Source of the DNA: Bifidobacterium margollesii
Lineage (GTDB): Bacteria > Actinomycetota > Actinomycetes > Actinomycetales > Bifidobacteriaceae
Direction: 5' to 3'
Length of the DNA: 38,784 nucleotides
Assembly: GCF_002860355.1 (NCBI RefSeq)
Contig: NZ_NMWU01000020.1
Location: 1-38,784 of the forward strand
The notes beneath the pieces are model-generated. The model did not search any database. It had not been told where the DNA came from and worked only from the letters and a program-made list of their open reading frames with translations. The translations under genes and the position numbers were made by a program. Below, in pieces: positions 1 to 7,674 of this stretch (position 1 is its first letter; each line of letters starts with the position of its first letter).

Positions 1-93
1 TGGACGAGCCGGTATCCGAGCCCCGCCAGCGTCGAGACGATCACCGATTTCTCCCGGTTGGTGACTTCGACGCCAGCAGGGCGCGGGCTTTTT
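1..93 (-). CDS. IS3-family transposase OrfB, N-terminal fragment (partial)
   Basis: In the -1 frame relative to orfA the sequence stays open from the A-rich tract at 89-93 (minus strand GGAAAAAGC) to the window edge. It encodes a peptide containing VTNREKSVIVSTLAGLGYRL, which looks like the start of an IS150-type OrfB integrase just before the Arg-Ser-Tyr region. OrfB carries the DDE catalytic domain, which lies beyond the window. Expression is expected as an OrfAB fusion by slippage on the A-run; no separate ribosome-binding site is evident. An in-frame GTG at 42-44 is a weaker possible start. The start given here is the approximate slippage point, not a start codon. Confidence 0.55.
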
Positions 94-553
94 CCAGGTA
101 CGCGACCCTCGCCCTCAGGTACGCGTTCTCCTCCTCGAGGAGCTGCTCCCTCGTGGGAGCCGGTTTCGGTTTGGGCTTGGCGCCCCTGGGCCGGCCCTTC
201 GGCTTCGGCCGCAGCGCGTCCGGGCCTCCCGCACGGTACTCGCGGCACCAGTTCTCGAGCGTCGTGATGCTCGCGATCCCGTACCGGGCCATGACCTCGG
301 CCTTGGTCAGGCCGTGCTCCACGCGGTCGCGCGCCGCCGCGAGCTTCGTCCCGTAGTCGTATTTCCTGTTGCCGCGTTCTCCCATGAGCGCCGCCTCCCC
401 GCCGATCCGGTACAACAACACCCATTTTTCCGCGGTCGACCGCGGCATGCAAACCCGTCCGGCCAGGGCCCTCGCCCCGATGCCCTGACGGATCAGGGCC
501 AAGGCCGTCTTCCTGAACTCGTCGCCGTAATGGCGTCTGCGATCCCCGCACAT
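41..553 (-). CDS. IS3-family transposase OrfA (helix-turn-helix)
   Basis: OrfA is the DNA-binding subunit, or N-terminal part of the fused transposase, of IS3/IS150-group elements. The 170-residue product has two successive helix-turn-helix units, one around residues 10-45 (DEFRKTALALIRQGIGARAL) and one around 60-100 (AEVMARYGIASITTLENW), a Lys/Pro linker, and a C-terminal leucine-zipper-like helix with the typical LLEEENAYLRARVAYLEKA pattern. The longer frame opens at a GTG at 565, but the GGAGG motif (565-569 on the opposite strand) overlaps that codon. The ATG at 553 has this motif 11 bases upstream and is preferred. The stop overlaps the orfB frame, the usual arrangement for programmed -1 frameshifting. 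Confidence 0.85.
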   Translation of the reverse strand: MCGDRRRHYGDEFRKTALALIRQGIGARALAGRVCMPRSTAEKWVLLYRIGGEAALMGERGNRKYDYGTKLAAARDRVEHGLTKAEVMARYGIASITTLENWCREYRAGGPDALRPKPKGRPRGAKPKPKPAPTREQLLEEENAYLRARVAYLEKARALLASKSPTGRNR

Positions 554-593
554 GAGAAACCGCACCTCCGATCATCGAATCTGAATTACTCCA

Positions 594-617
594 GTCCAAC
601 AATCGGGGTGCAGTTCA
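594..617 (-). repeat. Terminal inverted repeat of the IS3-like element
   Basis: Read on the minus strand from 617 it starts TGAACTGCACCCC, resembling IS3-family terminal repeats. It lies about 40 bases upstream of the orfA start. The partner repeat is off the left edge, so the exact length of the repeat cannot be fixed. Confidence 0.6.
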
Positions 618-789
618 TCCTCCCGCCCGGCTTCACGCCCCGCTCCCCTGCCCGGCACACGGCCTGTGTGTGGATGTTTGGGGCATCGGACCCTGTTTCG
701 GTGAGTGGTCGAGACCGTTTCCCTAGAATTGTGGGTGCTTGCAGACAATCCTTTGCAGTTTCTGCATCCGAATCTAGGGAGGAACATCA

Positions 790-2307
790 ATGGCACGTCG
801 CTGGACGCCTCAACGATTCATGACGCTCCGCCGCATACGGGTGGCGATCTGCGCCGTGACGGTGACCGTGGCGTGCGTGCTGGGCTTCGCGCTCACCACG
901 CATAAGACCATTGCATTGGAGGTCAACGGCAAAAAGCAGACCGTGCAGACCTATGCCATCAGCGTCGATCGACTGCTCGAAGAACAGCATATCGACGTCA
1001 AAACCCATGATCTGGTGCAATCCACATCAGGCGATATCCTCGCCAACCACGCGGTGGTAACCGTACGCAGCGCCTATCAGGCCACCATCAACATCGACGG
1101 CAAGGAAGTACCGTTCTGGACGGTCGCCACCAGCGCCGACCAGCTGCTCGGCTTCTTCAACGACAACGAGGAGCAGGCCACCAAGGTTACCGTCGACATC
1201 AAGAACGTCTACAACCAGCTCACCGGCGGCATGGTGATCAACAAGAACGGCCCGGTGGAGGTGATCGCCGACGGCAAGACCAGCGAGGCCCCGAACGGCA
1301 AGCTGCCCGCCGCCAGCATCCTTGACTCCAAAGGCATCGTGCTCGGCAAGGAAGACCGCGTCAGCGTGGAGAAGAACGGTTCGTCCACCGTACTGCGAGT
1401 CAAGCGAGTGACCCACGGCACCACCAGCAAAACGGTATCGATCCCCTACACCACGCAGACCGTATACGACGATTCGCTCGAACCCGGTACCACCGTGATC
1501 CGCCAGCAGGGCGAAGCCGGGGAGAAGAAGCAGACCTTCAACACCACGTATGTGGACGGCAAGGCGGAAACCGCCGTGCTCGCCAAGGAGGAGACCACCA
1601 AGATCGCGGTGGACGAGATCATCGCCGTCGGACCCGAAAAGCCGGCGGAGACACCATCCACCAGCCCAAGTGACGGCAGCTCCTCCGACGCCGACAAAAA
1701 CGACACCGCCGACAAAAACGATTCCAGCAACGACAACGACCAGCAGAAGACCGATTCCAAGCCTGCGACAAAGCCCTCAAGCGAACCGTCGAAGACATCC
1801 GGCTCCTCGAATTCCGGCAGCTCGAACAACTCCGGATCGACCGGCAGCAACCAGTCGACGCCGAAACCGACCGCCAAGCCCACCCAGACGCAGACCAGCA
1901 AACCGACCCAGAAGCCCACAGCCACCTCCAAGCCAAACAACTCGGGCTCCTCGAATTCCGGCAGTTCGAACAACTCCGGTTCCAGCTCCCATTCGGGTCT
2001 ATGGCATCCCACCGTGGCCCAGGCTCAGGCATACGCCCGCGGCGCCGCGGCCCAGCGCGGATGGACGGGCAGCGAATGGGATGCGCTCGTATGGCTGTGG
2101 AACAAGGAATCCGGATGGGATTGGTCGGCCGACAACCCATGGTCCGACGCCTACGGCATCCCGCAGGCGCTGCCCGGCAGCAAGATGGGCACCGGCTGGC
2201 AGGACGACGGTGCCGTGCAGATCAACTGGGGTCTGCAATACATCGCCGAACGCTACGGCAGCCCCACGCAGGCCAAAGCCTACTGGCTCAAGCACAACTG
2301 GTACTGA
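790..2307 (+). CDS. Secreted G5/DUF348-domain cell-wall lytic protein at the rpfB position
   Basis: The 505-residue product is probably a peptidoglycan hydrolase anchored or exported by an N-terminal hydrophobic helix (residues about 17-38). About three DUF348-type repeats follow (37-80, 88-135, 147-200), then a G5 domain (about 201-283), a long Ser/Asn/Pro/Thr/Lys linker (285-400), and a C-terminal lysozyme-like domain (405-505) with a probable catalytic Glu in WLWNKESGWDW. Order and position before rsmA and ispE match mycobacterial rpfB-ksgA-ispE, but the C-terminal domain is not a canonical Rpf domain: it resembles the short transglycosylase domain common in bifidobacteria. The linker holds a 35-base direct repeat (1801-1835 and 1945-1979, one mismatch). 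The ATG at 790 follows GGGAGGAA at 778-785. Confidence 0.8.
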   Translation: MARRWTPQRFMTLRRIRVAICAVTVTVACVLGFALTTHKTIALEVNGKKQTVQTYAISVDRLLEEQHIDVKTHDLVQSTSGDILANHAVVTVRSAYQATINIDGKEVPFWTVATSADQLLGFFNDNEEQATKVTVDIKNVYNQLTGGMVINKNGPVEVIADGKTSEAPNGKLPAASILDSKGIVLGKEDRVSVEKNGSSTVLRVKRVTHGTTSKTVSIPYTTQTVYDDSLEPGTTVIRQQGEAGEKKQTFNTTYVDGKAETAVLAKEETTKIAVDEIIAVGPEKPAETPSTSPSDGSSSDADKNDTADKNDSSNDNDQQKTDSKPATKPSSEPSKTSGSSNSGSSNNSGSTGSNQSTPKPTAKPTQTQTSKPTQKPTATSKPNNSGSSNSGSSNNSGSSSHSGLWHPTVAQAQAYARGAAAQRGWTGSEWDALVWLWNKESGWDWSADNPWSDAYGIPQALPGSKMGTGWQDDGAVQINWGLQYIAERYGSPTQAKAYWLKHNWY

Positions 2308-2376
2308 TCCCGCACGCCGATCAACGTCATCGGAAGCTTCAATCCCAATCCACCAGTCACCGAACGGCAGACACGT

Positions 2377-3357
2377 ATGACAGCACAAACCACCCGCACG
2401 CACACCGAACCCGATGAAGGCCATCCCGGTCTGCTCGGTGCCTCCGACATCCGTCGCATCGCCGCCGAAGCCGGCGTGACTCCGACCAAGAAATTCGGCC
2501 AGAATTTCGTGATCGATCCCGGTACCGTACGCCGAATCGCCAGAACCGCTGAAATCAACGCGGATTCTCAGGTTCTGGAAGTCGGCCCCGGTCTGGGTTC
2601 GCTGACTCTGGCGATTCTGGAAACCGGTGCCACGCTCACCGCCGTGGAGATCGATCCCCCGCTGGCCGAACGGCTGCCGAACACCATCGCCGAACGCATG
2701 CCCGAAGCTTCGGAACGGTTCCGCGTCATCAACCGGGACGCGCTGAAACTCAGCCCTTCCGACGTGCCGGAACTGGCTTCGGCGGAATCGTTCACGCTGG
2801 TCGCCAATCTGCCGTACAACGTGGCCACACCGATCATCATCACCCTGCTCGAACGGTTCGAAAACCTCGGCGGTTTCGTGGTGATGGTGCAGAAGGAAGT
2901 GGCCGACCGTCTCACCGAACAGCCCGGATCGAAGATCTACGGCACCCCGTCCGTGAAGCTGCAGTGGTTCGGCACGGCCGAAAAGGCCGGAACCATCGGC
3001 CGGCACGTATTCTGGCCGGCCCCGAACGTCGACTCGGCACTGGTGAAGTTCACCCGCACGCACACCGATCGCACACCGGACGACGTAGCCGACCGGGAAC
3101 GCACGTTCCAGCTCGTCGACGCGGCTTTCGCCCAGCGTCGCAAAACATTGAACGCCGCGTTGAAGAAGATCCTGCCCAGGCAGGCGTTCGAACAGGCCGG
3201 CATCGATCCCGGCCGACGCGGCGAAACACTGACCATCGAAGAGTTCCGCACGCTCGCCGAAGCCGCACGAACCTTGGAATCCAGCGAATCCGAGGGGCCG
3301 TCCGGCAATGAAACACCGAACGCCCCAAACTCCTCGGCAGAAGAGGAGCATGCATAA
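2377..3357 (+). CDS. rsmA: 16S rRNA (adenine(1518)-N(6)/adenine(1519)-N(6))-dimethyltransferase RsmA/KsgA
   Basis: It dimethylates two adjacent adenosines in the 3' terminal loop of 16S rRNA, a late 30S maturation step. The 326-residue product has the family's KKFGQNFVID opening (38-47), the SAM-binding motif EVGPGLGSLTLAILETGA (68-85), the acidic EID of motif II (91-93) and the catalytic NLPY motif (144-147). A Ser/Glu-rich tail of about 30 residues extends beyond the usual C-terminus. Its stop overlaps the ispE start by one base (TAATG at 3355-3359), so the two are probably translationally coupled. No strong Shine-Dalgarno precedes the ATG at 2377; a longer start is not evident because the upstream gene ends only 69 bases before. 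Confidence 0.95.
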   Translation: MTAQTTRTHTEPDEGHPGLLGASDIRRIAAEAGVTPTKKFGQNFVIDPGTVRRIARTAEINADSQVLEVGPGLGSLTLAILETGATLTAVEIDPPLAERLPNTIAERMPEASERFRVINRDALKLSPSDVPELASAESFTLVANLPYNVATPIIITLLERFENLGGFVVMVQKEVADRLTEQPGSKIYGTPSVKLQWFGTAEKAGTIGRHVFWPAPNVDSALVKFTRTHTDRTPDDVADRERTFQLVDAAFAQRRKTLNAALKKILPRQAFEQAGIDPGRRGETLTIEEFRTLAEAARTLESSESEGPSGNETPNAPNSSAEEEHA

Positions 3358-4307
3358 TGACGGCAGATTCACGAACCTTGACGACGGACCCATCCTCACC
3401 GGATACCGGCATTCTCACCGCGCCATTCACTTCGGTGCGCGTGGAATGCCCTGCCAAAACCAATCTCACGCTGAAAGTCGGCTCCCCCCACGCCGAGTGG
3501 GGTGGCCGGCACGCATTGGACACGATCTACTGCGGCGTGGGCGTGTACGACACCGTCACCGTAAGCGCAAAGACACCCGGCACCGGATTCTCACTGGATC
3601 TTTCCGGACGGCATCTGGGAGATCTGGCATTCGACAAGTCGGACATGCGCCGCAATCATGCGGTGATGGCCATGTTCGCCCTCGCCGAAGCAGCCGGACG
3701 AGCCCCCGACGTGGCGATCAGCCTGGAAAAACGCATACCCGTGGGAGCCGGGCTTGGCGGCGGGTCGGCGGATGCGGCCGGCACACTGCTCGCCCTCAAC
3801 GATCTGTGGGAACTGCACTGGCCCGTCGAGCGTCTGGAACCCATCGCGGCCACGCTCGGCGCGGACATGCCGTTTTGCCTGCACGGCGGATTGGCGAGGG
3901 GCACCGGATACGGCGAGCGCATCGAACGACTCGACGCCGCACACATCGACCCCTCGGTGGTCGACGCCACACCGCTCGGACGCATGGTGGTAGGCGCCTA
4001 TCACGCCCAGCTCAGCACACCCGACGTATACGCCGAATTCGACCGTATCGGCCGCGGGCGCGGCGACGCCAACCATTTGCAGCGGGCGGCGGTGCACCTG
4101 CATCCTCGATCCGGCGAAGCCATCGAATACGCGATGCAGGCGGGAGCGACCGCCGCATTCGTTTCCGGCAGCGGCCCGACCGTCATCGCCTGCGTGCCGG
4201 ATGAGGACACTTCGGTCTCGGTGTGCCGAACATGGCAGAACCGGCGTTGCGTCGATCGGCTGTTCGAAACCACGGCACCGGTCACGCCGATCATCTCCCA
4301 CCGGTAG
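3357..4307 (+). CDS. ispE: 4-diphosphocytidyl-2-C-methyl-D-erythritol kinase IspE
   Basis: A GHMP-family kinase of the MEP isoprenoid pathway, phosphorylating CDP-methylerythritol at the 2-hydroxyl. The 316-residue sequence shows the substrate-binding PAKTNLTLKVG (32-42), the ATP-binding PVGAGLGGGSADAAG (128-142), the catalytic Asp in GADMPFCLHGG (Asp170), and a C-terminal SGSGPTV motif. The start overlaps the rsmA stop, with GAGGAG at 3345-3350 upstream, indicating coupled expression. The first 23 residues before the kinase core are Thr/Ser/Asp-rich and probably disordered. Location after rsmA is the common actinobacterial arrangement. Confidence 0.93.
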   Translation: MTADSRTLTTDPSSPDTGILTAPFTSVRVECPAKTNLTLKVGSPHAEWGGRHALDTIYCGVGVYDTVTVSAKTPGTGFSLDLSGRHLGDLAFDKSDMRRNHAVMAMFALAEAAGRAPDVAISLEKRIPVGAGLGGGSADAAGTLLALNDLWELHWPVERLEPIAATLGADMPFCLHGGLARGTGYGERIERLDAAHIDPSVVDATPLGRMVVGAYHAQLSTPDVYAEFDRIGRGRGDANHLQRAAVHLHPRSGEAIEYAMQAGATAAFVSGSGPTVIACVPDEDTSVSVCRTWQNRRCVDRLFETTAPVTPIISHR

Positions 4308-4411
4308 CAGGCGGTGAACATACCGGAAATATCCGCGATAGCCGTGCCGTTGCGAGTCACACATTCGGGTTAAGGTGTAATCCATCACAGTAGTAGACGG
4401 GAAGGTACGTG

Positions 4412-5047
4412 ATGACGACTCCGGAAGCGTTCGACGAGCGTAAGGCACGTCAGAAGTTCGTGCGCGACAGGCAGAAGATGGTGTTCTCCATCGCCATCGT
4501 GCTACTGATCGTTGCCATGGTGATCTCGCTTCTCGTGTACTTCGGCGTGATCGGCAAATCCTCCAAGGCCTCGCAGGCCGAGCAGCCGAACTATGGCGTG
4601 GTGACCGCCTGCCCCACGAAAGACAGTCAGGGCACGTCCAAGGTGTTGAACTCCAACACGGTCACCGTCCGCGTTCTCAACGCCACCTCCAACGTCGGAC
4701 TCGCCAAGGCCGTAAGCTCCGCCTTGGAGAACCGCGGATTCACCATGCAGAACCCGAAGAACTATCCGGGCACCACGGTATTCAAGCGCACCGAAATCCG
4801 TTTCGGTAAGAACGGCATCAATCAGGCCTACACGCTCAAGCGTCATTTCAACGACGCCATCATGCGCATGGACGACCGTTCCGACAAGCTCGTCGACGTC
4901 GTCATCGGCTCCACCTTCTCCGTACTGGTCAACGAAAATGACGTTCAGCCCGGCGTCGGCGAGGAAATCCAAGGATTCTCCAACTGCCAGGACGCCGCCA
5001 AGATCACCAAGTTGGCTAAGGCCCCCGATCACACCGCCGTCAAGTAG
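4412..5047 (+). CDS. Membrane-anchored LytR C-terminal (LytR_C) domain protein
   Basis: The 211-residue product has a short charged cytoplasmic N-terminus, one transmembrane helix (about 23-48) and an extracytoplasmic LytR_C-type domain (about 78-170: VTVRVLNATSNVGLAKAVSS through LVDVVIGSTF). LytR_C domains occur at the end of LCP wall-glycopolymer transferases and as stand-alone membrane proteins in actinobacteria; the present protein has no LCP catalytic domain, so a direct transferase role is not supported. A GTG at 4409 is directly followed by an ATG at 4412, and GGGAAGG at 4399-4405 fits the ATG better. Gene-to-gene spacing from ispE is 104 bases, so it may have its own promoter. Exact role unknown. 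Confidence 0.8.
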   Translation: MTTPEAFDERKARQKFVRDRQKMVFSIAIVLLIVAMVISLLVYFGVIGKSSKASQAEQPNYGVVTACPTKDSQGTSKVLNSNTVTVRVLNATSNVGLAKAVSSALENRGFTMQNPKNYPGTTVFKRTEIRFGKNGINQAYTLKRHFNDAIMRMDDRSDKLVDVVIGSTFSVLVNENDVQPGVGEEIQGFSNCQDAAKITKLAKAPDHTAVK

Positions 5048-5175
5048 TGGGGTGTGGGGATGGAGCGTCCTCCACGTTGCAGGACGCTCGACGCACCCCC
5101 GTACGCCTTCGCATCCCGCGCCTTGAGGCCACACGCATCCCCACACCCCACGCCAACAGGGATGGAGCGTCCTCC
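5048..5175. repeat. Nested inverted and direct repeats after the LytR_C gene
   Basis: A 15-base perfect inverted repeat (5048-5062 and 5136-5150) encloses a second hairpin with arms GAGCGTCC (5063-5070) and GGACGCTC (5082-5089). The 15-mer GATGGAGCGTCCTCC occurs at 5059-5073 and again at 5161-5175. No coding sequence is evident. The structure starts at the stop codon of the upstream gene and may end its transcript, although there is no T-run. Confidence 0.6.
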
Positions 5176-5229
5176 TTTGAGGGAAGCCAAGTGGTCGCAC
5201 GGACGGTAGAAACCGCCCACCCCTATGGG

Positions 5230-5276
5230 GCTTCCCCCTTTGGGGGAAGCTGTCGGCGATAGCCGACTGATGAGGG
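5230..5276 (+). repeat. Interspersed palindromic repeat, copy A
   Basis: The unit is a hairpin (GCTTCCCCC, short loop, GGGGGAAGC), then a second small hairpin (TCGGC-GATA-GCCGA), then CTGATGAGGG. Related copies lie at 5329-5376 (inverted), 17068-17115 and 21634-21683 (inverted), with a core-only copy at 21717-21747. All are intergenic. Confidence 0.75.
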
Positions 5277-5292
5277 ACCATGAGCAAGACAA

Positions 5293-5323
5293 CAGGTGAA
5301 ACACGCGCCGAGTGCTTCACCTG
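5293..5323. terminator. Hairpin between convergent genes
   Basis: Arms CAGGTGAA (5293-5300) and TTCACCTG (5316-5323) pair perfectly and can extend by three further pairs past one mismatch, with a seven-base loop. It lies between inverted copies A and B of the interspersed repeat and between the convergent LytR_C and cca genes. There is no T-tract, so a terminator role is inferred. Confidence 0.4.
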
Positions 5324-5328
5324 ACCCA

Positions 5329-5376
5329 CCTCATCAGTCAGCCTTCGGCTGCCAGCCTCCCCTCATAGGGGAAGCC
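5329..5376 (-). repeat. Interspersed palindromic repeat, copy B (inverted)
   Basis: This copy has the same three-part structure as copy A but reversed: CCTCATCAGTCAG, a small hairpin (GCC-TTCG-GGC-like), then a CTTCCCC/GGGGAAG stem with some divergence. With copy A it makes a large inverted repeat around the 5293-5323 hairpin, 20 bases before the cca stop codon. Confidence 0.7.
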
Positions 5377-5396
5377 TGATAAGGACTCGGCTTGAA

Positions 5397-6815
5397 CTAC
5401 TGCGCGGAGCGCTCCGCGTACCAGCGCCTGAGTTCAGCCTCGGCTTCGTCATGCTCAGCCGGCCCGTGGTCCAAACGGAACTCCAGCATATGCCGATACG
5501 CCTCGCCGACGATCGGCCCTGGTTCCACGCCAAGAATCTCGATGATCTCATTGCCGTTGAGATCGGGGCGAATCGCGTCGATGTCCTCGCGTTTCTTCAG
5601 TTCGATCACGCGCGCTTCCATGTCGTCCATCGCTTCGGAGAACATGCGCGCCTTGCGCTTGTTCTGCGTGGTGGCGTCGGCCCTGGTAAGCCGGTTGAGC
5701 CGATGGTAGAGGTGGCCGGCGTCGCGCACGTACCGCCGCACCGCGGAATCGGTCCACGGCTCGTCGATGTACCCGTGGAATCGCAGGTGCAGGGCCACGA
5801 GGTCGGAGACGTCCTCGATGAGATGATGATCGAACCGCAGTGCTTTGAGTCGTTTGCGGGTGAGCTTGGCTCCGACGAGATCATGCCGGTGGAAGCTCAC
5901 CTTGCCGCCGGGCTCGAATCGTCGGGTCTTCGGCTTGCCCACATCGTGCATCAACGCCGCGAGCCGCAGGGTGAGATCCGGCCGCGGTACGGGACCGTCC
6001 GGACCGGTTTCGAGGGCAATGGCACGATCCAGCACCATCAGCGTGTGCTCGAATACATCTTTGTGACGGTGATGCTCATCGAGTTCGAGCTGCAATGCGG
6101 GCAGTTCGGGCAGCACGATGTCGGCAAGACCGGATTCCACAAGCGCTTCAAGTCCGGCACGCGGATTGTCGCTGAGCAGCAGCTTGGTGAGCTCGTCACG
6201 CACCCGTTCCGCCGAAACGATCTCGATCCGGTCAACCATGCGGGTGATCGCTTCCGCCGTTTCGGGTTCGATGCGGAAGCCGAGCTGCGCGACGAATCGT
6301 ACCGCACGCATCATGCGCAGCGGATCATCGTCGAACGACTGGGCGGGATCGACCGGCGTGCGCAGAATCTTCTTGTTGAGATCGTTGGCGCCGTTGAACG
6401 GGTCGACGAACTCGCACTGCGGAACGCGCAACGCCATGGCGTTGACGGTGAAATCCCTCCGGGAAAGATCGCCCTCCAGCGAATCGCCGTAATTGACTTC
6501 GGGCTTACGGGAATCCGGATCATAGGTGTCACGACGGTAGGTGGTCACCTCCACGCCGATCTCACTGCCATCGGCCCGTCGCTTCATCGCGCCGAGCGTA
6601 CCGAACTTACGGCCCATATCCCAAAAACCATGACCCCACTTACGTAGGATCGGCTCGAATTCCTCGGGACGAGCGGAAGTGCAGAAGTCAAGGTCGTGCG
6701 ATGGGCGTTGGAGCAGCAGATCCCGCACCGGGCCGCCCACCAACGCCAGCTCATAGCCGTGCTCGTTGAACAGTTCGCCCAGTTCGATCGCCTCGGGCCA
6801 TACCTCGAATCCCAC
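5397..6815 (-). CDS. cca: CCA tRNA nucleotidyltransferase (class II polymerase with HD domain)
   Basis: It adds or repairs the 3' CCA of tRNAs. The 472-residue product has the class II nucleotidyltransferase signature LVGGPVRDLLLQRPSHDLDF (25-44, metal-binding Asp41 and Asp43), the RRDFTVNAMAL motif (119-129), a probable nucleotide-selecting DDPLRMMRAVRF region (163-174), and a C-terminal HD phosphohydrolase domain with LMHDVGKPK (His290-Asp291). The longer frame could begin at a TTG at 6839, but the GTG at 6815 has AAAGGAG five bases upstream and is preferred. It is divergent from the NUDIX gene with a 75-base shared promoter region, as in mycobacteria (Rv3907c/Rv3908). In actinobacteria it is often labelled pcnA. 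Confidence 0.92.
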   Translation of the reverse strand: MGFEVWPEAIELGELFNEHGYELALVGGPVRDLLLQRPSHDLDFCTSARPEEFEPILRKWGHGFWDMGRKFGTLGAMKRRADGSEIGVEVTTYRRDTYDPDSRKPEVNYGDSLEGDLSRRDFTVNAMALRVPQCEFVDPFNGANDLNKKILRTPVDPAQSFDDDPLRMMRAVRFVAQLGFRIEPETAEAITRMVDRIEIVSAERVRDELTKLLLSDNPRAGLEALVESGLADIVLPELPALQLELDEHHRHKDVFEHTLMVLDRAIALETGPDGPVPRPDLTLRLAALMHDVGKPKTRRFEPGGKVSFHRHDLVGAKLTRKRLKALRFDHHLIEDVSDLVALHLRFHGYIDEPWTDSAVRRYVRDAGHLYHRLNRLTRADATTQNKRKARMFSEAMDDMEARVIELKKREDIDAIRPDLNGNEIIEILGVEPGPIVGEAYRHMLEFRLDHGPAEHDEAEAELRRWYAERSAQ

Positions 6816-6890
6816 ACTTGCTCCTTTCGCTTTGCGCAATCAAGCTTACCGTTACCCCACCTGCACAATGTTTTGCGTATTGTATGGAGT

Positions 6891-7640
6891 ATGACTACTC
6901 CCGGAGATGTTGCGCGCATGATGGCCCGTGCCGCCCATTCTTCGGGCGATCATGCCCAAAATCAAGCGGATTCCGAGGATCAGGACGTCGGTTCGTCAAT
7001 CTACGATCCTCAGCCTCTCTACAGTTCGGAAACTCCGCTATATGGACAAAATGCCACATTCCGACTTTCCGAATCCGACATCGAGTTCCGGGAAACTCGC
7101 ATCGACACGCAGGAGCTGGCCGACGGTTCGGTTTCGCTGCGACCCACACCGGCCATCATGGCCAGGAAACAGAGCCAACCCTCCACATTCGCTTCGCTTG
7201 ACACCTACGAACTGCCCGTGGTCCGCGAGTATTCGGCCGGCGGGCTGATCTTCGACGATCAGGATCGTGTGGCGATCATCGCCCGGCATTCCCGTTCCGG
7301 ACATTTGGAATGGTGTTTGCCAAAAGGGCATATCGAGAAAGGCGAGACCCCCGAACAGACCGCCGTGCGCGAGGTGCACGAAGAGACGGGCATTCTCGGC
7401 GAGATCATCACCTCCATCGCCACCATTGACTACTGGTTCACCGGCACCACCCAACGTGTGCACAAACTGGTCCATCATTATGCGCTGAGGATGATCGGCG
7501 GCGAACTCACCGTGGAGGGAGACCCCGATCATGAGGCCGAGGACGCGATTTGGGTACGGTTTGATGACTTGAACGATGTGCTGAGTTATCCTAACGAGCG
7601 TAGGATTGCTTGGTTGTATGCACGAAAGCATAAGCGATAG
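6891..7640 (+). CDS. NUDIX hydrolase (MutT-like, Rv3908 position)
   Basis: The NUDIX box GX5EX7REUXEEXGU is intact (residues 146-168, GHIEKGETPEQTAVREVHEE and on), so hydrolysis of a nucleoside-diphosphate-linked substrate is expected; the substrate cannot be told from sequence. The 250-residue protein has an N-terminal extension of about 110 residues, hydrophilic and probably flexible, before the NUDIX fold (VVREYSAGGLIF). The start at 6891 is uncertain: GGAG lies only one base upstream. The ATG pair at 6918/6921 with GGAG at 6903-6906 is a credible alternative. It is followed after 34 bases by the DUF6049-like gene and then murJ, the order seen at Rv3908-Rv3910. Confidence 0.85.
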   Translation: MTTPGDVARMMARAAHSSGDHAQNQADSEDQDVGSSIYDPQPLYSSETPLYGQNATFRLSESDIEFRETRIDTQELADGSVSLRPTPAIMARKQSQPSTFASLDTYELPVVREYSAGGLIFDDQDRVAIIARHSRSGHLEWCLPKGHIEKGETPEQTAVREVHEETGILGEIITSIATIDYWFTGTTQRVHKLVHHYALRMIGGELTVEGDPDHEAEDAIWVRFDDLNDVLSYPNERRIAWLYARKHKR

Positions 7641-7674
7641 CATCAGAAATCCGGAAGCGAAGTAAGGCCGATCG

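Larger units (their letters stand above)
1..617 (-). mobile_element. IS3-family insertion sequence, partial (OrfA end)
   Basis: The element is cut by the left edge of the window. What is visible is the terminal repeat, the whole of orfA and the first codons of orfB, all reading leftward. On the minus strand the end begins TGAACTGCACCCCGATTG at 617, the TG-start and pyrimidine-rich block usual for IS3-family ends. The 172 bases between 617 and the next gene hold no further IS coding sequence. The target duplication and the other end are outside the window, so whether the copy is complete is unknown. The G+C-rich codon use of orfA differs from the chromosomal genes nearby, as expected for a mobile element. 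Confidence 0.8.

Noticed and set aside
6816-6839. TTG start extending the CCA-adding enzyme by eight residues
   Set aside because: The extension would contain the AAAGGAG motif itself, which is well placed for the GTG at 6815.
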